DNA of 15,422 nt from DAIOHQ01 sp036744635 (GCA_036744635.1 DAIOHQ010000104.1:1-15422); one strand, 5' to 3'; counted from the first letter of the stretch, positions 1-7,763 are shown. Translations and numbers: made by a program. The notes: a model not told the origin generated them from the letters alone.

Positions 1-6
1 GTCAGC

Positions 7-76
7 AGTCTTGTAGGGTGGGCGTACTCGCCCACCGTCTCCCCAAGGTGGGCGAGTAGGCCCACCCTACAAGACT
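7..76. repeat. 70-base near-perfect palindrome behind the bactofilin gene
   Basis: Two 30-base arms (7-36 and 47-76) are reverse complements at 29 of 30 positions and enclose a 10-base loop. The element starts 5 bases beyond the bactofilin stop codon, so its RNA would fold as a long hairpin at the 3' end of that message. There is no T-run, so it is not a classical intrinsic terminator. The core TAGGGTGGGCGTACTCGCCC recurs with one change at 7741-7760 behind rpsB. That marks it as a dispersed REP-like element and not a site unique to this gene. Its effect on transcript stability is inference. Confidence 0.85.
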
Positions 77-81
77 CATTG

Positions 82-525
82 CTACTTCACCGGTTGTCCC
101 TGCTGCACCGGCATCGGCATCGGGCCGCCAAGGCGGGCACCGCCGGTGGCGACGGCGCTGGCGGGTGCGCCGGCCGGGCGGTTCTTTACCGCTTCGGGGC
201 CGACGGTGACGTGGCCGCTGAATACGGCGCCTTCATCCACCACCAGCTTGCTGGCGCGGAGATCGCCTTCGTAGCGGGCGCTTTGCTTGAGCTCGATGCG
301 CTCGTTGGCGACGAGGTTTCCCTTGACGTCGCCTTCGACAATGATGGCGCCGGCCTCGACGTCGGCCTGCATTTTCGCCTCGCGGGCGACGTGCAGCCGG
401 CCGGGGGTGGTGATCTTGCCTTCGAAACGGCCCTGCAGGCGCAGGCCTTTCTCAAACGTCAGCTCGCCTTTGAAATTCGCGTCCGGCCCGAGGATGGTCG
501 GGAAATCGTTTCCAGTCTCTGCCAT
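82..525 (-). CDS. Bactofilin (polymer-forming cytoskeletal protein)
   Basis: The 147-residue product has the bactofilin pattern: a short N-terminal tail (to about residue 12), a central domain (about 13-110) of short Gly/Val/Ile repeats of the right-handed beta-helix type (for example GLRLQGRFEGKITTPGRLHV, then EGDVKGNLVANERIEL), and a disordered Pro/Ala/Met/Gln tail. Bactofilins polymerise without nucleotide into filaments on the inner face of the membrane and scaffold cell-wall enzymes, stalks or polar complexes. The ATG at 525 is preceded by GGAGG seven bases upstream and by a sigma70-type promoter at 586-613, so the start is well supported. The gene appears monocistronic here. The family is clear; the specific cellular role cannot be read from sequence. 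Confidence 0.93.
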   Translation of the reverse strand: MAETGNDFPTILGPDANFKGELTFEKGLRLQGRFEGKITTPGRLHVAREAKMQADVEAGAIIVEGDVKGNLVANERIELKQSARYEGDLRASKLVVDEGAVFSGHVTVGPEAVKNRPAGAPASAVATGGARLGGPMPMPVQQGQPVK

Positions 526-585
526 GGGTGTGCCTCCGCACGGTGAAAAATAGGACCCGTCCGCGGGCCTGGATCGTAGGGCGGG

Positions 586-613
586 ATTATACGCGGATCA
601 GGGTACAGGACAA
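586..613 (-). promoter_or_regulatory. Sigma70-type promoter of the bactofilin gene
   Basis: On the minus strand, TTGTCC (613-608) and a consensus TATAAT (591-586) are separated by 16 bases. The -10 box lies about 60 bases upstream of the bactofilin ATG, a normal leader length. The -10 is perfect and the -35 matches 4 of 6. No operator was recognised. Confidence 0.65.
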
Positions 614-711
614 TTTTATCGGGCCCTGTCCACATGAGCGGATAATCCGTTCGCCCGCTGCCCTTCGGGTATTTGGGCTTTTCGGCGGTGGCTGGAAAGA
701 TAGGCAATGCT

Positions 712-1097
712 CTTTGTATACGCATCCCGGGCATGCGCGGGAAGAGCGGACGGCGGAGTGGTTGAAGCTGGCGGAGCGATTTTCAGCGAAGGTGGACTGG
801 TCGGGTTACGAGGAGATTCGGGCATCATCCTGGCAGCGCCAGCTTCATCTGTTTCACGCGCCGTTTTATTACGTCGAGTATGGGATCGCCCAACTGGGGG
901 CGCTGCAGTTGTGGATGAAGTCGAAGGAGGACCCGCGGCGGGCGCTGGCGAATTATCGCTCAGCGCTGAAGCTGGGCGGGACGAGGACGCTGCCGGAGCT
1001 GTTCGCGGCGGCGGGGATTCGCTTTGATTTTTCGGAAAAGACGCTGCGGCCGCTGATGGCGGCGGTGGGGGAAGAGCTGGATGCACTGCCGATGTGA
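712..1097 (+). pseudogene. 5'-truncated M3-family oligoendopeptidase (C-terminal remnant)
   Basis: About 128 codons match the extreme C-terminus of PepF/M3-type zinc oligopeptidases. Recognisable stretches are YTHPGHAREERTAEW, HLFHAPFYYVEYGIAQLGAL and a final FDFSEKTLRPLM before a normal TGA stop. The catalytic HExxH domain, which lies several hundred residues further N-terminal in full enzymes (about 550-600 aa), is absent. Upstream of about 712 the frame stays open to 528 but has no family resemblance and runs through the bactofilin promoter. No plausible start precedes the conserved part. This is a deletion remnant and cannot encode an active peptidase. The sharp edge near 712 could be a real deletion or an assembly join. 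Confidence 0.8.
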
Positions 1098-1152
1098 GGG
1101 CGAGCGAGGAAGCGCTGATAAGGCGGCACGAGCAGATACGGCTGGATTCGCA

Positions 1153-1208
1153 CAGGTGGGTACACCTGCACTCATCCAGCCGTGGCGGACAGGAATGTCC
1201 GCCCCACC
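1153..1208. repeat. Two-hairpin dispersed repeat, copy 1
   Basis: Hairpin one is CAGGTG-GGTA-CACCTG (1153-1168). A linker of about 15 bases follows, then hairpin two, GGCGGACA-GGAA-TGTCCGCC (1184-1203), then CCACC and AATCAGG. The same arrangement recurs at 15211-15268, with hairpin two identical and hairpin one changed in sequence but still perfectly paired. It lies between the peptidase remnant and the next gene. Paired-hairpin elements of this kind resemble REP/BIME repeats. The function is unknown. Confidence 0.8.
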
Positions 1209-1306
1209 AATCAGGGCAAATCCGCCTAGAGTGTAATGCACAGTTGATCTTGTTCCAGTACCGCGCATGCTTCCCACTTCCGGTTCGTTCCCGTACAACA
1301 TTGCGG

Positions 1307-1312
1307 AAGGAG
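1307..1312 (+). promoter_or_regulatory. Shine-Dalgarno that fixes the start of the beta-barrel protein
   Basis: AAGGAG lies six bases before the ATG at 1319. The reading frame is open far upstream (to 1094), but only this ATG has a ribosome site and gives a protein starting with a signal peptide. The longer start is therefore rejected. Confidence 0.8.
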
Positions 1313-1318
1313 CCTCTC

Positions 1319-2203
1319 ATGCGAAGTGCGGTTTTGGCAGGGATGATGGGAGTGGCGCTGGCTTCGGCGGCGCGGGCGGACTTTCCGGTTCCGAGGCTAT
1401 CGCTGCAGGATGATGTCAACAGCGTGTACGCTCCTCCTTCGCCGGCGAGCGAGAACGAGGGGCTGAACGCCGGCGGCGTCAACCTGGACATCGAAGTGCG
1501 CTACATGACCGACTACGAATATCGCGGCATCGAGCGCTTCGACTCCACCACCAGCCACGAAGACAGCGCCAACCTGCAGTGGGAAGGAAAGCTCGACTGG
1601 AACCTGGGCAAGCTCCCGCACCCGTTCATCGGATTGTTCGTGAACGTGGCCGAATCGGATCCGATTTCCAACTTTCAGGAAGTGCGTCCGTTTTTTGGCG
1701 GGGAATGGAACCTGCGGCCGTTCATCCTGTCGACCGGCCATACCACCTACATCTTTCCCGATCGCAAGGCGCTGGAGACGTCGGAGGTGTGGGGAAAGGT
1801 GGAGCTGGATGACTCCTATTTCTTCAACTCCGACAGGCCGCTTTTTTCGCCGTATATCATGGGAGCGTACGACTACGACAAGTTTCATGGCTGGTATATC
1901 GAAGCGGGATTTCACCACGATTTCATCTTCGAGGACATCGGCCTGACCCTGCGGGCGGAAGCATCGGTGGGGTATGGCCGGGGTTATGAGCTGTTCAGGG
2001 GGCCGACCGGGAAAGACACGGGCTTTCAGCATTACCAGATCGGGATGGTGGGGTCCTATTCGTTGAACCAGTTGTTCCATTTTTCCGCGCGGTATGGCGA
2101 GTGGAAGTTGAAGGCATACATTAATTACACGGACGGGATCGACAACCTGCTGCACTGCGACACGCAGCTTTGGGGCGGGGCGGGGATTGAATTTCGGTAT
2201 TGA
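1319..2203 (+). CDS. Secreted outer-membrane beta-barrel-like protein (TorF/Gcw_chp-like)
   Basis: The 294-residue product begins with a signal peptide: MR, a hydrophobic Ala-rich stretch, and the likely cleavage ARA|D after residue 20. The mature part is rich in Tyr, Phe, Trp, Asp and Gly and alternates polar and aromatic residues, as membrane beta-strands do. The segment RYMTDYEYRGIERFD near mature residue 40 resembles the 'SDYxxRG' opening of TorF-type putative porins. The chain ends in Phe-Arg-Tyr, consistent with an aromatic C-terminal outer-membrane sorting signal. The substrate is unknown. The phytanoyl-CoA dioxygenase-family gene begins 20 bases downstream, so the two may share a transcript. 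The signal peptide is clear. The barrel assignment is inferred from composition and one motif. Confidence 0.7.
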   Translation: MRSAVLAGMMGVALASAARADFPVPRLSLQDDVNSVYAPPSPASENEGLNAGGVNLDIEVRYMTDYEYRGIERFDSTTSHEDSANLQWEGKLDWNLGKLPHPFIGLFVNVAESDPISNFQEVRPFFGGEWNLRPFILSTGHTTYIFPDRKALETSEVWGKVELDDSYFFNSDRPLFSPYIMGAYDYDKFHGWYIEAGFHHDFIFEDIGLTLRAEASVGYGRGYELFRGPTGKDTGFQHYQIGMVGSYSLNQLFHFSARYGEWKLKAYINYTDGIDNLLHCDTQLWGGAGIEFRY

Positions 2204-2223
2204 GGGGTGGGTGCGGAGCGAAT

Positions 2224-3033
2224 ATGAACGCGAAAGTGCGAGCCCTGTCGCCCAGGAAACAATTCGAGCGCGACGGTTTTTTCTTCTCGCCGCCGCTGTT
2301 GCCGGCCGAGCTGGTGGACCGGGCGGTGCGGCACATCAACAAGGTGATGGCCTGTAAATATGAAACTGGGGTGCCGGTGGCGGGGCGGCATTGGAATCCG
2401 GGCGAGGATCCGTTCAAGATCCGCAAGATTGACGAGCCGCAGCGGGCGGATCGGACGATTCTTGAGGTGATCGGACATCCGGAAATCGGAAAGTGGGCGG
2501 CGAAGCTCACGGGGGCAAAGATGGTGCAGGCGTGGGCGTGCCAGCTTCTGTACAAGCCGGCCGGCGGCAAGGAGGCCGGCAGCATCGGGTGGCATCAGGA
2601 CCAGCAGTATTGGGACTATTGGGATGGCGAAGTGTTCACCGCGTGGATCGCCCTGAGCGACGTCACGGCCGATGCCGGGCCGATGCGCTTCGTGCGCGGG
2701 TCGAACCACTGGGGACTGCGGATCAGTGCCACTGACGGCGACTTCGGGAACACGTTTTTCAATGCCGATCACGAGGCAGTGCGGCAGCGGATGCAGCCAA
2801 AGGGAAAGAAATGGGAGGAAGTGCCGGCGATCCTGCCGCCGGGGGCGGTCAGCTTTCATCACCGCTACACGATTCATGGCAGCAGCGCCAACCGTTCGGG
2901 TCGGCCGCGGATCAGCCTGGCGGTGCATCTGCGCACGGAGAAGACGCGGATGACCAGAGACAAGCCCGACTTGTTTCAGTCCAGCCTTGAAAATCCCGCC
3001 TTCAATCCGGTGCTCTACCGCGCGAAGAAGTGA
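2224..3033 (+). CDS. Phytanoyl-CoA dioxygenase (PhyH) family Fe(II)/2-oxoglutarate oxygenase
   Basis: The 269-residue product carries the non-haem iron facial triad: H124 and D126 in GWHQDQQYWDYW, and H218 in IHGSSANRS. R229, eleven residues after H218, is placed to bind 2-oxoglutarate. Length and motif spacing are normal for bacterial PhyH-like enzymes, which hydroxylate small molecules using O2 and 2-oxoglutarate. The substrate cannot be inferred. ATG 2224 is chosen because GGAG (2215-2218) precedes it by five bases. A TTG at 2200 is in frame but overlaps the end of the upstream gene. It sits 20 bases behind the beta-barrel gene and just upstream of the ars promoter. Nothing links it to arsenic except position. 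Confidence 0.88.
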   Translation: MNAKVRALSPRKQFERDGFFFSPPLLPAELVDRAVRHINKVMACKYETGVPVAGRHWNPGEDPFKIRKIDEPQRADRTILEVIGHPEIGKWAAKLTGAKMVQAWACQLLYKPAGGKEAGSIGWHQDQQYWDYWDGEVFTAWIALSDVTADAGPMRFVRGSNHWGLRISATDGDFGNTFFNADHEAVRQRMQPKGKKWEEVPAILPPGAVSFHHRYTIHGSSANRSGRPRISLAVHLRTEKTRMTRDKPDLFQSSLENPAFNPVLYRAKK

Positions 3034-3046
3034 TCTCGCCTGTCGC

Positions 3047-3074
3047 TTGACGGGTTGGTCCGCTTGCCTATAAT
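3047..3074 (+). promoter_or_regulatory. Strong sigma70-type promoter of the ars operon
   Basis: TTGACG (3047-3052) and a perfect TATAAT (3069-3074) are separated by 16 bases, directly upstream of arsR. Transcription would start near 3081. The in-frame ATG at 3080 would then lie at or before the 5' end of the RNA, which favours ATG 3107 as the arsR start. Confidence 0.75.
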
Positions 3075-3089
3075 TCGTCATGTGGCGAA
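3074..3089 (+). promoter_or_regulatory. Candidate ArsR operator
   Basis: TTCGTCATGTGGCGAA is an imperfect 16-base palindrome, with 12 of 16 positions symmetric. It overlaps the last base of the -10 box and covers the predicted transcription start. ArsR repressors usually bind dyads overlapping their own promoter. The position fits autorepression; the exact bases bound are inferred. Confidence 0.5.
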
Positions 3090-3106
3090 ATGACAAAGTA
3101 GATGCC

Positions 3107-3729
<623 letters not shown>

Positions 3730-3750
3730 CGGTAAGCACCCTCTTCAACC

Positions 3751-3756
3751 AAGGAG
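3751..3756 (+). promoter_or_regulatory. Shine-Dalgarno that fixes the arsM start
   Basis: AAGGAG lies four bases before ATG 3761. An upstream in-frame ATG (3659) would attach the acr3 scrap to ArsM and has no comparable ribosome site, so 3761 is preferred. Confidence 0.75.
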
Positions 3757-3760
3757 CATC

Positions 3761-4657
3761 ATGAACCAGCAGCTTACGGACGCGGTGAAAACCAAGTACG
3801 GATCGGTGGCGGCCAGCGGGCTGTCCAGCAACCAGAGCGGCGTGCGCGCCGTCGCCGAAGCGTTTGGCTATTCCGCCGATCAGCTTTCGTCGATTCCCGC
3901 CGAGGCCAACATGGGGCTTTCCTGCGGGAACCCCACCGCCTTTGCCAGCCTGCGGCCGGGTGAGACGGTCGTCGATCTCGGCTGTGGCGGGGGGCTGGAT
4001 GTGTTTCTGGCCGCCGCCAAGGTTGGCCCGGCCGGCAAAGCCATCGGCATCGACATGACGCCGGCGATGATCGAGCTGGCGCGCAAGAACGCGGCGCTGG
4101 GCGCTGGCGGGAGGCCGATAAATAATGTGGAGTTTCACCTGGCGGCCATCGACCGCCTGCCGCTGGCGAATGCTTCGGTCGATTGCGTCATCAGCAATTG
4201 CGTGATCAATCTTGCCCCGGATAAGGATGCGGTGTTTCACGAGATTGCCCGCGTGCTCAAACCCGGCGGGCGGCTGGCGGTTTCGGATATCGCATTGAAA
4301 AAGCCTCTGCCGCGGGAGTTGGCGGAGGACGTCATGGCGTACGTCGGCTGCATCGCCGGGGCCATCTCCCTCGATGACTATCGCTCCGGCCTGCTCGCCG
4401 CCGGCTTTGCCCACATCGAAATCGTGGACAGTGGGGCGGATTTGAACGCCTATGCCAAGGTGGAAAACCAATCCGCCTGCTGCCCGCCGCCGGTGGTGAA
4501 GTCATCCACGCTGCCAATTGCCGCGGCAAGCTGCTGTTCTTCGGGCACGAAAACGGACGATGCCGGCCTGCACGAACGCCTGGGCGAACTCCTGCGCCGG
4601 TACGATGTCAACGACTACGCGGCGAGTGTGAAGGTGCATGCGGTCAGACCAAAGTGA
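3761..4657 (+). CDS. arsM: Arsenite S-adenosylmethionine methyltransferase ArsM
   Basis: The 298-residue product methylates trivalent arsenic with SAM, giving mono-, di- and trimethylarsenicals. The SAM-binding motif I is VVDLGCGGGLDVFLAA (about 70-86), followed by the acidic D98 in IGIDMT. Conserved As(III)-ligand cysteines are present: C55 (SCGNP), C147 (SNCVIN) and C197 (VGCIAGA). C147 and C197 are 50 residues apart, as in characterised ArsM enzymes. Two extra CC pairs near the C-terminus (SACCPP and ASCCSS) are common in bacterial ArsM and may capture arsenic. It is the last gene of the ars operon and the only enzyme of the cluster still intact. Confidence 0.94.
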   Translation: MNQQLTDAVKTKYGSVAASGLSSNQSGVRAVAEAFGYSADQLSSIPAEANMGLSCGNPTAFASLRPGETVVDLGCGGGLDVFLAAAKVGPAGKAIGIDMTPAMIELARKNAALGAGGRPINNVEFHLAAIDRLPLANASVDCVISNCVINLAPDKDAVFHEIARVLKPGGRLAVSDIALKKPLPRELAEDVMAYVGCIAGAISLDDYRSGLLAAGFAHIEIVDSGADLNAYAKVENQSACCPPPVVKSSTLPIAAASCCSSGTKTDDAGLHERLGELLRRYDVNDYAASVKVHAVRPK

Positions 4658-4665
4658 CAAGCATA

Positions 4666-4718
4666 TTGATGTGCAGGCTTTCCAGCCTGTACATCAATGC
4701 AGGCTGGAAAGCCTGCAC
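4666..4718. repeat. Palindromic element with two competing hairpins behind arsM
   Basis: One fold pairs 4671-4689 with 4700-4718, a perfect 19-base stem with a 10-base loop. The other pairs 4666-4679 with 4684-4697, a 14-base stem with one G/T mismatch and a TTCC loop. The two share bases and cannot form together. The element begins 9 bases after the arsM stop and ends 22 bases before the end of the convergent gene, so it lies at both 3' ends. No T-run follows. It looks like a dispersed REP-type repeat that may also limit read-through. Confidence 0.8.
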
Positions 4719-4739
4719 CACAAAGGCCGAAAACGCGCA

Positions 4740-6032
4740 TCATGGTTGCGGGGGTTTCGATGGCATGCGCCCGGCCAGGGGCGCGATCGGCTTGGGAGCG
4801 GGCGGGGCGATGGTGGTCATTTTGCGCCGGCGGGCGACGCGATGGTGGCGCTGGAAGAGCCAGGGGAAATCGTCGTGGTGGGCGCGATAGAGAATGCCCA
4901 GCAGCCAGCACCAGGCGTGCATCAAGTAGATGGCGGCCAGCAGCATGGGATAGACCACGGCGGGATGGTTCATCGCCAGGGCCCAGCGCTCATTGCGCAG
5001 GGAAGATGGCAACAGAAAGAGCCCAGCGATAGCCCAGGCATATGCACCCACGGCCGCCGCGCCGAGGATGACCGCGACGACGTAGCGCCCGCCGCAGGTT
5101 CGCATTGTTCCCAACAGACGGTCCGGCCGCAGATTCACCGCCGACTGGCTGGTGGTGCTGATCAGCACCGCCGCCGGCAGGAAGATGCAACCGAGTAGAT
5201 AGACAGCCAGCAGCGCCGGTGCCGATGGGGCCTGGGCAATCGCCAGCATCAGTCCGAGCGGCCAGAAGCAATAGGCGAAGGCCGTCACCATGCGCGAAAA
5301 CGGGCCGAAAATATCCTCGTGAAAACTCAGGTCGCGCAGCGGGCGGGGCAGCTCATCGCGGGTCTCGACGCCGATTTCCTCGATCACGTTGGCGAAATGG
5401 GCCAGGACAAACGGGATGATCGGCAGGCTGAGCCACGATAGATCGAGCGCAAAGTTCATGGCGATTACGATCGCGAAGAAGCGCAGGAATTCGAAGAGCA
5501 TGTGGCCGACCAAGATCACGAACATCACCGCCAGGTTCACCGGCATGAACAGTTCGATGGCGATGCCCAGCGGCGTCACCCGATGGCTGTCGGGCCCCGA
5601 GGCGTACGGAATCACCGCCTTGGCCAGGGGGATGTTCTGCTGCAACAGAGGATCGTCGGGCTTCACTTCGATGGGCCGGATCAATTCACCGCTCATCGGG
5701 TCGTACTTGGGGCGTACCGTCACCGGTTCGCCGGCCACCGGCGCATCATCGACGAGAGAAAGAACTTCCTGATCGGGGCGGAGGTCGATTTCTTCGCCCT
5801 TGTGATCGACCGATTCCTTGCCGAAGGCCAGCCGCAGCTCGTCGATGCGCTGGGGCTCTTCTTCCACCACCGGCGGCAGCAGGTTGAGCGTGCCATCGGG
5901 GGACAAGCTGGGGAGATCGCCAAGGGTGGGAACATCATTGAGGCGCCCGCAGGCCGGGCACTGGATCATGCCGCCGGCCATTTCGTCGGCGAGCTCGAAG
6001 GGATGGCCGCAATGACAGGGGAATTTGATCAT
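4740..6032 (-). CDS. Zinc-ribbon polytopic membrane protein, planctomycete type
   Basis: This 430-residue protein has three parts. Residues 1-30 form a zinc ribbon with C6-x-C8 and C25-x2-C28. Residues about 31-155 are an acidic, Pro-rich soluble linker. Residues about 155-385 are strongly hydrophobic, with roughly six to eight membrane segments (for example VNLAVMFVILVGHMLFEFL and HPAVVYPMLLAAIYLMHAW). A basic and Pro-rich cytoplasmic tail ends the chain. The layout of an N-terminal ribbon followed by membrane helices is common in Planctomycetota hypothetical proteins. No catalytic motif was recognised and no function is claimed. The ATG at 6032 has GAGG 8 bases upstream and a consensus -10 box behind it. 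Confidence 0.85.
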   Translation of the reverse strand: MIKFPCHCGHPFELADEMAGGMIQCPACGRLNDVPTLGDLPSLSPDGTLNLLPPVVEEEPQRIDELRLAFGKESVDHKGEEIDLRPDQEVLSLVDDAPVAGEPVTVRPKYDPMSGELIRPIEVKPDDPLLQQNIPLAKAVIPYASGPDSHRVTPLGIAIELFMPVNLAVMFVILVGHMLFEFLRFFAIVIAMNFALDLSWLSLPIIPFVLAHFANVIEEIGVETRDELPRPLRDLSFHEDIFGPFSRMVTAFAYCFWPLGLMLAIAQAPSAPALLAVYLLGCIFLPAAVLISTTSQSAVNLRPDRLLGTMRTCGGRYVVAVILGAAAVGAYAWAIAGLFLLPSSLRNERWALAMNHPAVVYPMLLAAIYLMHAWCWLLGILYRAHHDDFPWLFQRHHRVARRRKMTTIAPPAPKPIAPLAGRMPSKPPQP

Positions 6033-6051
6033 GCTCGGGCGCCTCGCCGGG

Positions 6052-6057
6052 ATTATA
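6052..6057 (-). promoter_or_regulatory. -10 box for the zinc-ribbon membrane protein gene
   Basis: A perfect TATAAT on the minus strand lies 20 bases upstream of the ATG at 6032. The expected -35 region (about 6074-6080) matches poorly. The leader would be only about a dozen bases, with GAGG close to the 5' end. Confidence 0.45.
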
Positions 6058-6136
6058 GGAGCGCGCGCCTTTCGTTAAATGCCGAGGTTAACGGGAATAG
6101 CGGGGATTCTAACAGCTCTTAGGAACCAATGGGAAC

Positions 6137-6165
6137 TTGACGAAGGACCGAACGCGGTGAAGAAT
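6137..6165 (+). promoter_or_regulatory. Possible promoter of vapBC
   Basis: TTGACG (6137-6142) and AAGAAT (6160-6165, 4 of 6) are spaced by 17 bases. The -10 ends 11 bases before the vapB ATG, so the message would be leaderless or nearly so, which fits the lack of a clear ribosome site there. It is divergent from the zinc-ribbon gene promoter. Confidence 0.4.
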
Positions 6166-6176
6166 CTTATATCACC

Positions 6177-6404
6177 ATGCGCGCGACGGTAACTATCGAT
6201 GACGCGGTACTTACGGCGGCCGAGAAATTGGCCGCCGTGCGGGGGGTTACGGTGGAGGACATTTTGTCAGAATTGGTGAAGCAAGGATTGGAGAGCATGT
6301 CGAGCATCGGCGGATATAGAAACGGCCTGCCGTTTTTCCGGCTTGATCGGCCGGCTCGGCCAATAACTCTTGAAGACGTGAAGCGCGGAGAGGATGAGGA
6401 ATAG
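6177..6404 (+). CDS. vapB: VapB-family antitoxin (ribbon-helix-helix)
   Basis: The 75-residue product opens with MRATVTIDDAVLTAAEKLAA, the beta-strand and first helix of a ribbon-helix-helix DNA-binding fold, followed by the second helix (GVTVEDILSELVKQGLESM). The C-terminal half is polar, ending in an acidic run. Such tails bind and block the partner PIN toxin, while the N-terminal dimer represses its own operon. The stop codon is directly adjacent to the vapC start, with no spacer. This is a two-gene toxin-antitoxin operon by sequence and context. Confidence 0.85.
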   Translation: MRATVTIDDAVLTAAEKLAAVRGVTVEDILSELVKQGLESMSSIGGYRNGLPFFRLDRPARPITLEDVKRGEDEE

Positions 6405-6833
6405 ATGCCTGTGCATCTCCTCGACGTGAACATTTTGATCGCGCTTGCATGGCCAAATCATGTTCATCATGTGCGGGCGCATGCATGGTTTGCTACGAAC
6501 GCTGGTGAGGGATGGGCAACCTGTCCCCTCACACAATGTGGATTCGTGCGTATCTCGTCCAATCCTCGGATCATTCCAGAAGCGCGTTCCCCCCATGAGG
6601 CGATTGAGTTGCTGCGGCGCATGGTCTCACACCCGCGGCATATCTTTTGGACTGCTGACATTTCTGTCGCTGAGGAACCATTCATTGCTCAATATGGCAT
6701 CATTGGACATCGACAAGTTACAGACGCATACCTGTTAGCGTTGGCAACGCGGCGCGGGGGTCGACTGGCAACCTTCGACCGTGCAATCACAAGCCTATCT
6801 GCGGACGCGGGTGTGACCGTGATCGAAGCTTAG
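6405..6833 (+). CDS. vapC: VapC-family PIN-domain ribonuclease toxin
   Basis: The 142-residue PIN domain has the metal-binding aspartates in place: D7 in LLDVNILIAL, an Asp in VTDAYLLALA and the last in LATFDR. The CPLTQCGFVRISSNPR segment is typical of one VapC subfamily. PIN toxins cut RNA, often tRNA or rRNA, when the labile antitoxin is lost. A purine-rich ribosome site lies inside the end of vapB, and the genes abut, so translation is coupled. The pair ends 19 bases before the convergent tsf gene. GC content is lower than in neighbouring core genes (31 of 60 in the line from 6421), consistent with acquisition. Confidence 0.9.
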   Translation: MPVHLLDVNILIALAWPNHVHHVRAHAWFATNAGEGWATCPLTQCGFVRISSNPRIIPEARSPHEAIELLRRMVSHPRHIFWTADISVAEEPFIAQYGIIGHRQVTDAYLLALATRRGGRLATFDRAITSLSADAGVTVIEA

Positions 6834-6852
6834 GAGCAGCGGTCGCTCGACA

Positions 6853-7662
6853 CTACTTCCCGACTTCGATGCGGACGTATTTTTCCAGGGTGACGTTCTG
6901 GCTCTTGAGCAGTTCCTGGATCGTGCCCTTGAACTTCTGGGCGTTGAAGAAATCCTGGTCGAGCAGGACGCGCTCCTTGAAGAACGATCCCAGCTTTCCT
7001 TCGGCGATCTTCTCGGCGATGTTCTGCGGCTTTCCCGTCGCCTTGGCCTGCTCGACGGCGAAATCCTTCTCCTTGGCCACCACGTCCGCGGGAAGCTGCT
7101 CGCGGGTGTGGGCGAGGGGATTGGAGTAGGCGATGTGGCCGCCGATGTCGGTGATCAACTCGGCGGTGGGGTTGCCGCCGAAGCTCATGATGACGCCGAT
7201 TTTGCCGGTGACGGCATACAGATACAGGCCGACTTTGCCGCCGGGATTGGACAGATAGGCGGTGCGGCCAACCCGCACGTTTTCTCCGGTCTGCTGGGAG
7301 ACCTCGGTGATGTTGGCATTGACGTTGGCGGCCTGGGCGATATCCGTGTTGGGGTTGTGCAACAGGTGCTTGGCCGCGTTGGCGCCCAGTTGAAGGAACG
7401 GGGCGCTCTTAGCGGTGAAGTCGGTGTTGCAGTTGATCTCGACCAAGGCGGCGGCCTTGCCGTCTTCGGCTGCCAAGCCAATCACGCGGCCTTCGGTGGC
7501 GGCGCGTTCGGCCAGCGAGCTCTTGATGCCCTTTTTGCGGAAGCCTTCGATCGCCTTCTCGAGGTCGCCCGCCATCTCCTGGAGCATCTTCTTGCACTCC
7601 ATCATTCCCTGCCCAGTGCGGGCACGCAGTTCGTTGACGAGTTTCGCGGTGATTTCCGCCAT
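6853..7662 (-). CDS. tsf: Translation elongation factor Ts
   Basis: The 269-residue EF-Ts is the nucleotide exchange factor that releases GDP from EF-Tu. The N-terminal UBA-like module contains LRARTGQGMMECKKML, and the conserved T80-D81-F82 of the core contacts EF-Tu in NCNTDFTAKS. The C-terminal part keeps KFKGTIQELLKSQNVTLEKY. ATG 7662 gives the standard MAEITAKLVNELRART start and has GGAG nine bases upstream. An in-frame extension to 7716 lacks similarity and runs into a hairpin. It follows rpsB with a gap of 104 bases, the conserved rpsB-tsf order. Confidence 0.97.
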   Translation of the reverse strand: MAEITAKLVNELRARTGQGMMECKKMLQEMAGDLEKAIEGFRKKGIKSSLAERAATEGRVIGLAAEDGKAAALVEINCNTDFTAKSAPFLQLGANAAKHLLHNPNTDIAQAANVNANITEVSQQTGENVRVGRTAYLSNPGGKVGLYLYAVTGKIGVIMSFGGNPTAELITDIGGHIAYSNPLAHTREQLPADVVAKEKDFAVEQAKATGKPQNIAEKIAEGKLGSFFKERVLLDQDFFNAQKFKGTIQELLKSQNVTLEKYVRIEVGK

Positions 7663-7703
7663 GGTTTTCTCCGAGATAATTGCTGTAAATCGTGTTGCAA
7701 AAG

Positions 7704-7727
7704 AGGGGCGAGGCACGCCTCGCCCCT
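7704..7727. repeat. Hairpin in the rpsB-tsf gap (proximal to tsf)
   Basis: AGGGGCGAGGC and GCCTCGCCCCT form an 11-base perfect stem with a two-base loop. The opening of the loop probably leaves a 10-base stem in RNA. It lies 42 bases upstream of the tsf start, within the leader of the downstream cistron. Confidence 0.75.
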
Positions 7728-7740
7728 GCGAATGATTCGG

Positions 7741-7763
7741 TAGGGTGGGCGTGCTCGCCCACC
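7741..7763. repeat. Second hairpin in the rpsB-tsf gap, copy of the 7-76 repeat
   Basis: GGTGGGCG-TGCT-CGCCCACC (7744-7763) is an 8-base perfect hairpin beginning three bases after the rpsB stop. With the preceding TAG it matches 14-36 at 22 of 23 bases, so it is a half copy of the large palindrome behind the bactofilin gene. Confidence 0.75.

Noticed and set aside
616..1491. Minus-strand open frame across the peptidase remnant
   Set aside because: It is Ser/Pro/Ala-rich, typical of shadow frames, and crosses the repeat and the promoter region. The plus strand carries true peptidase homology.
6405..6833. Inactive VapC because Gln replaces a possible second acidic residue (CPLTQ)
   Set aside because: From general knowledge, the CPLTQxGFVR form is common in this VapC subfamily, and the other aspartates are present. 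There is no good reason to call it dead.
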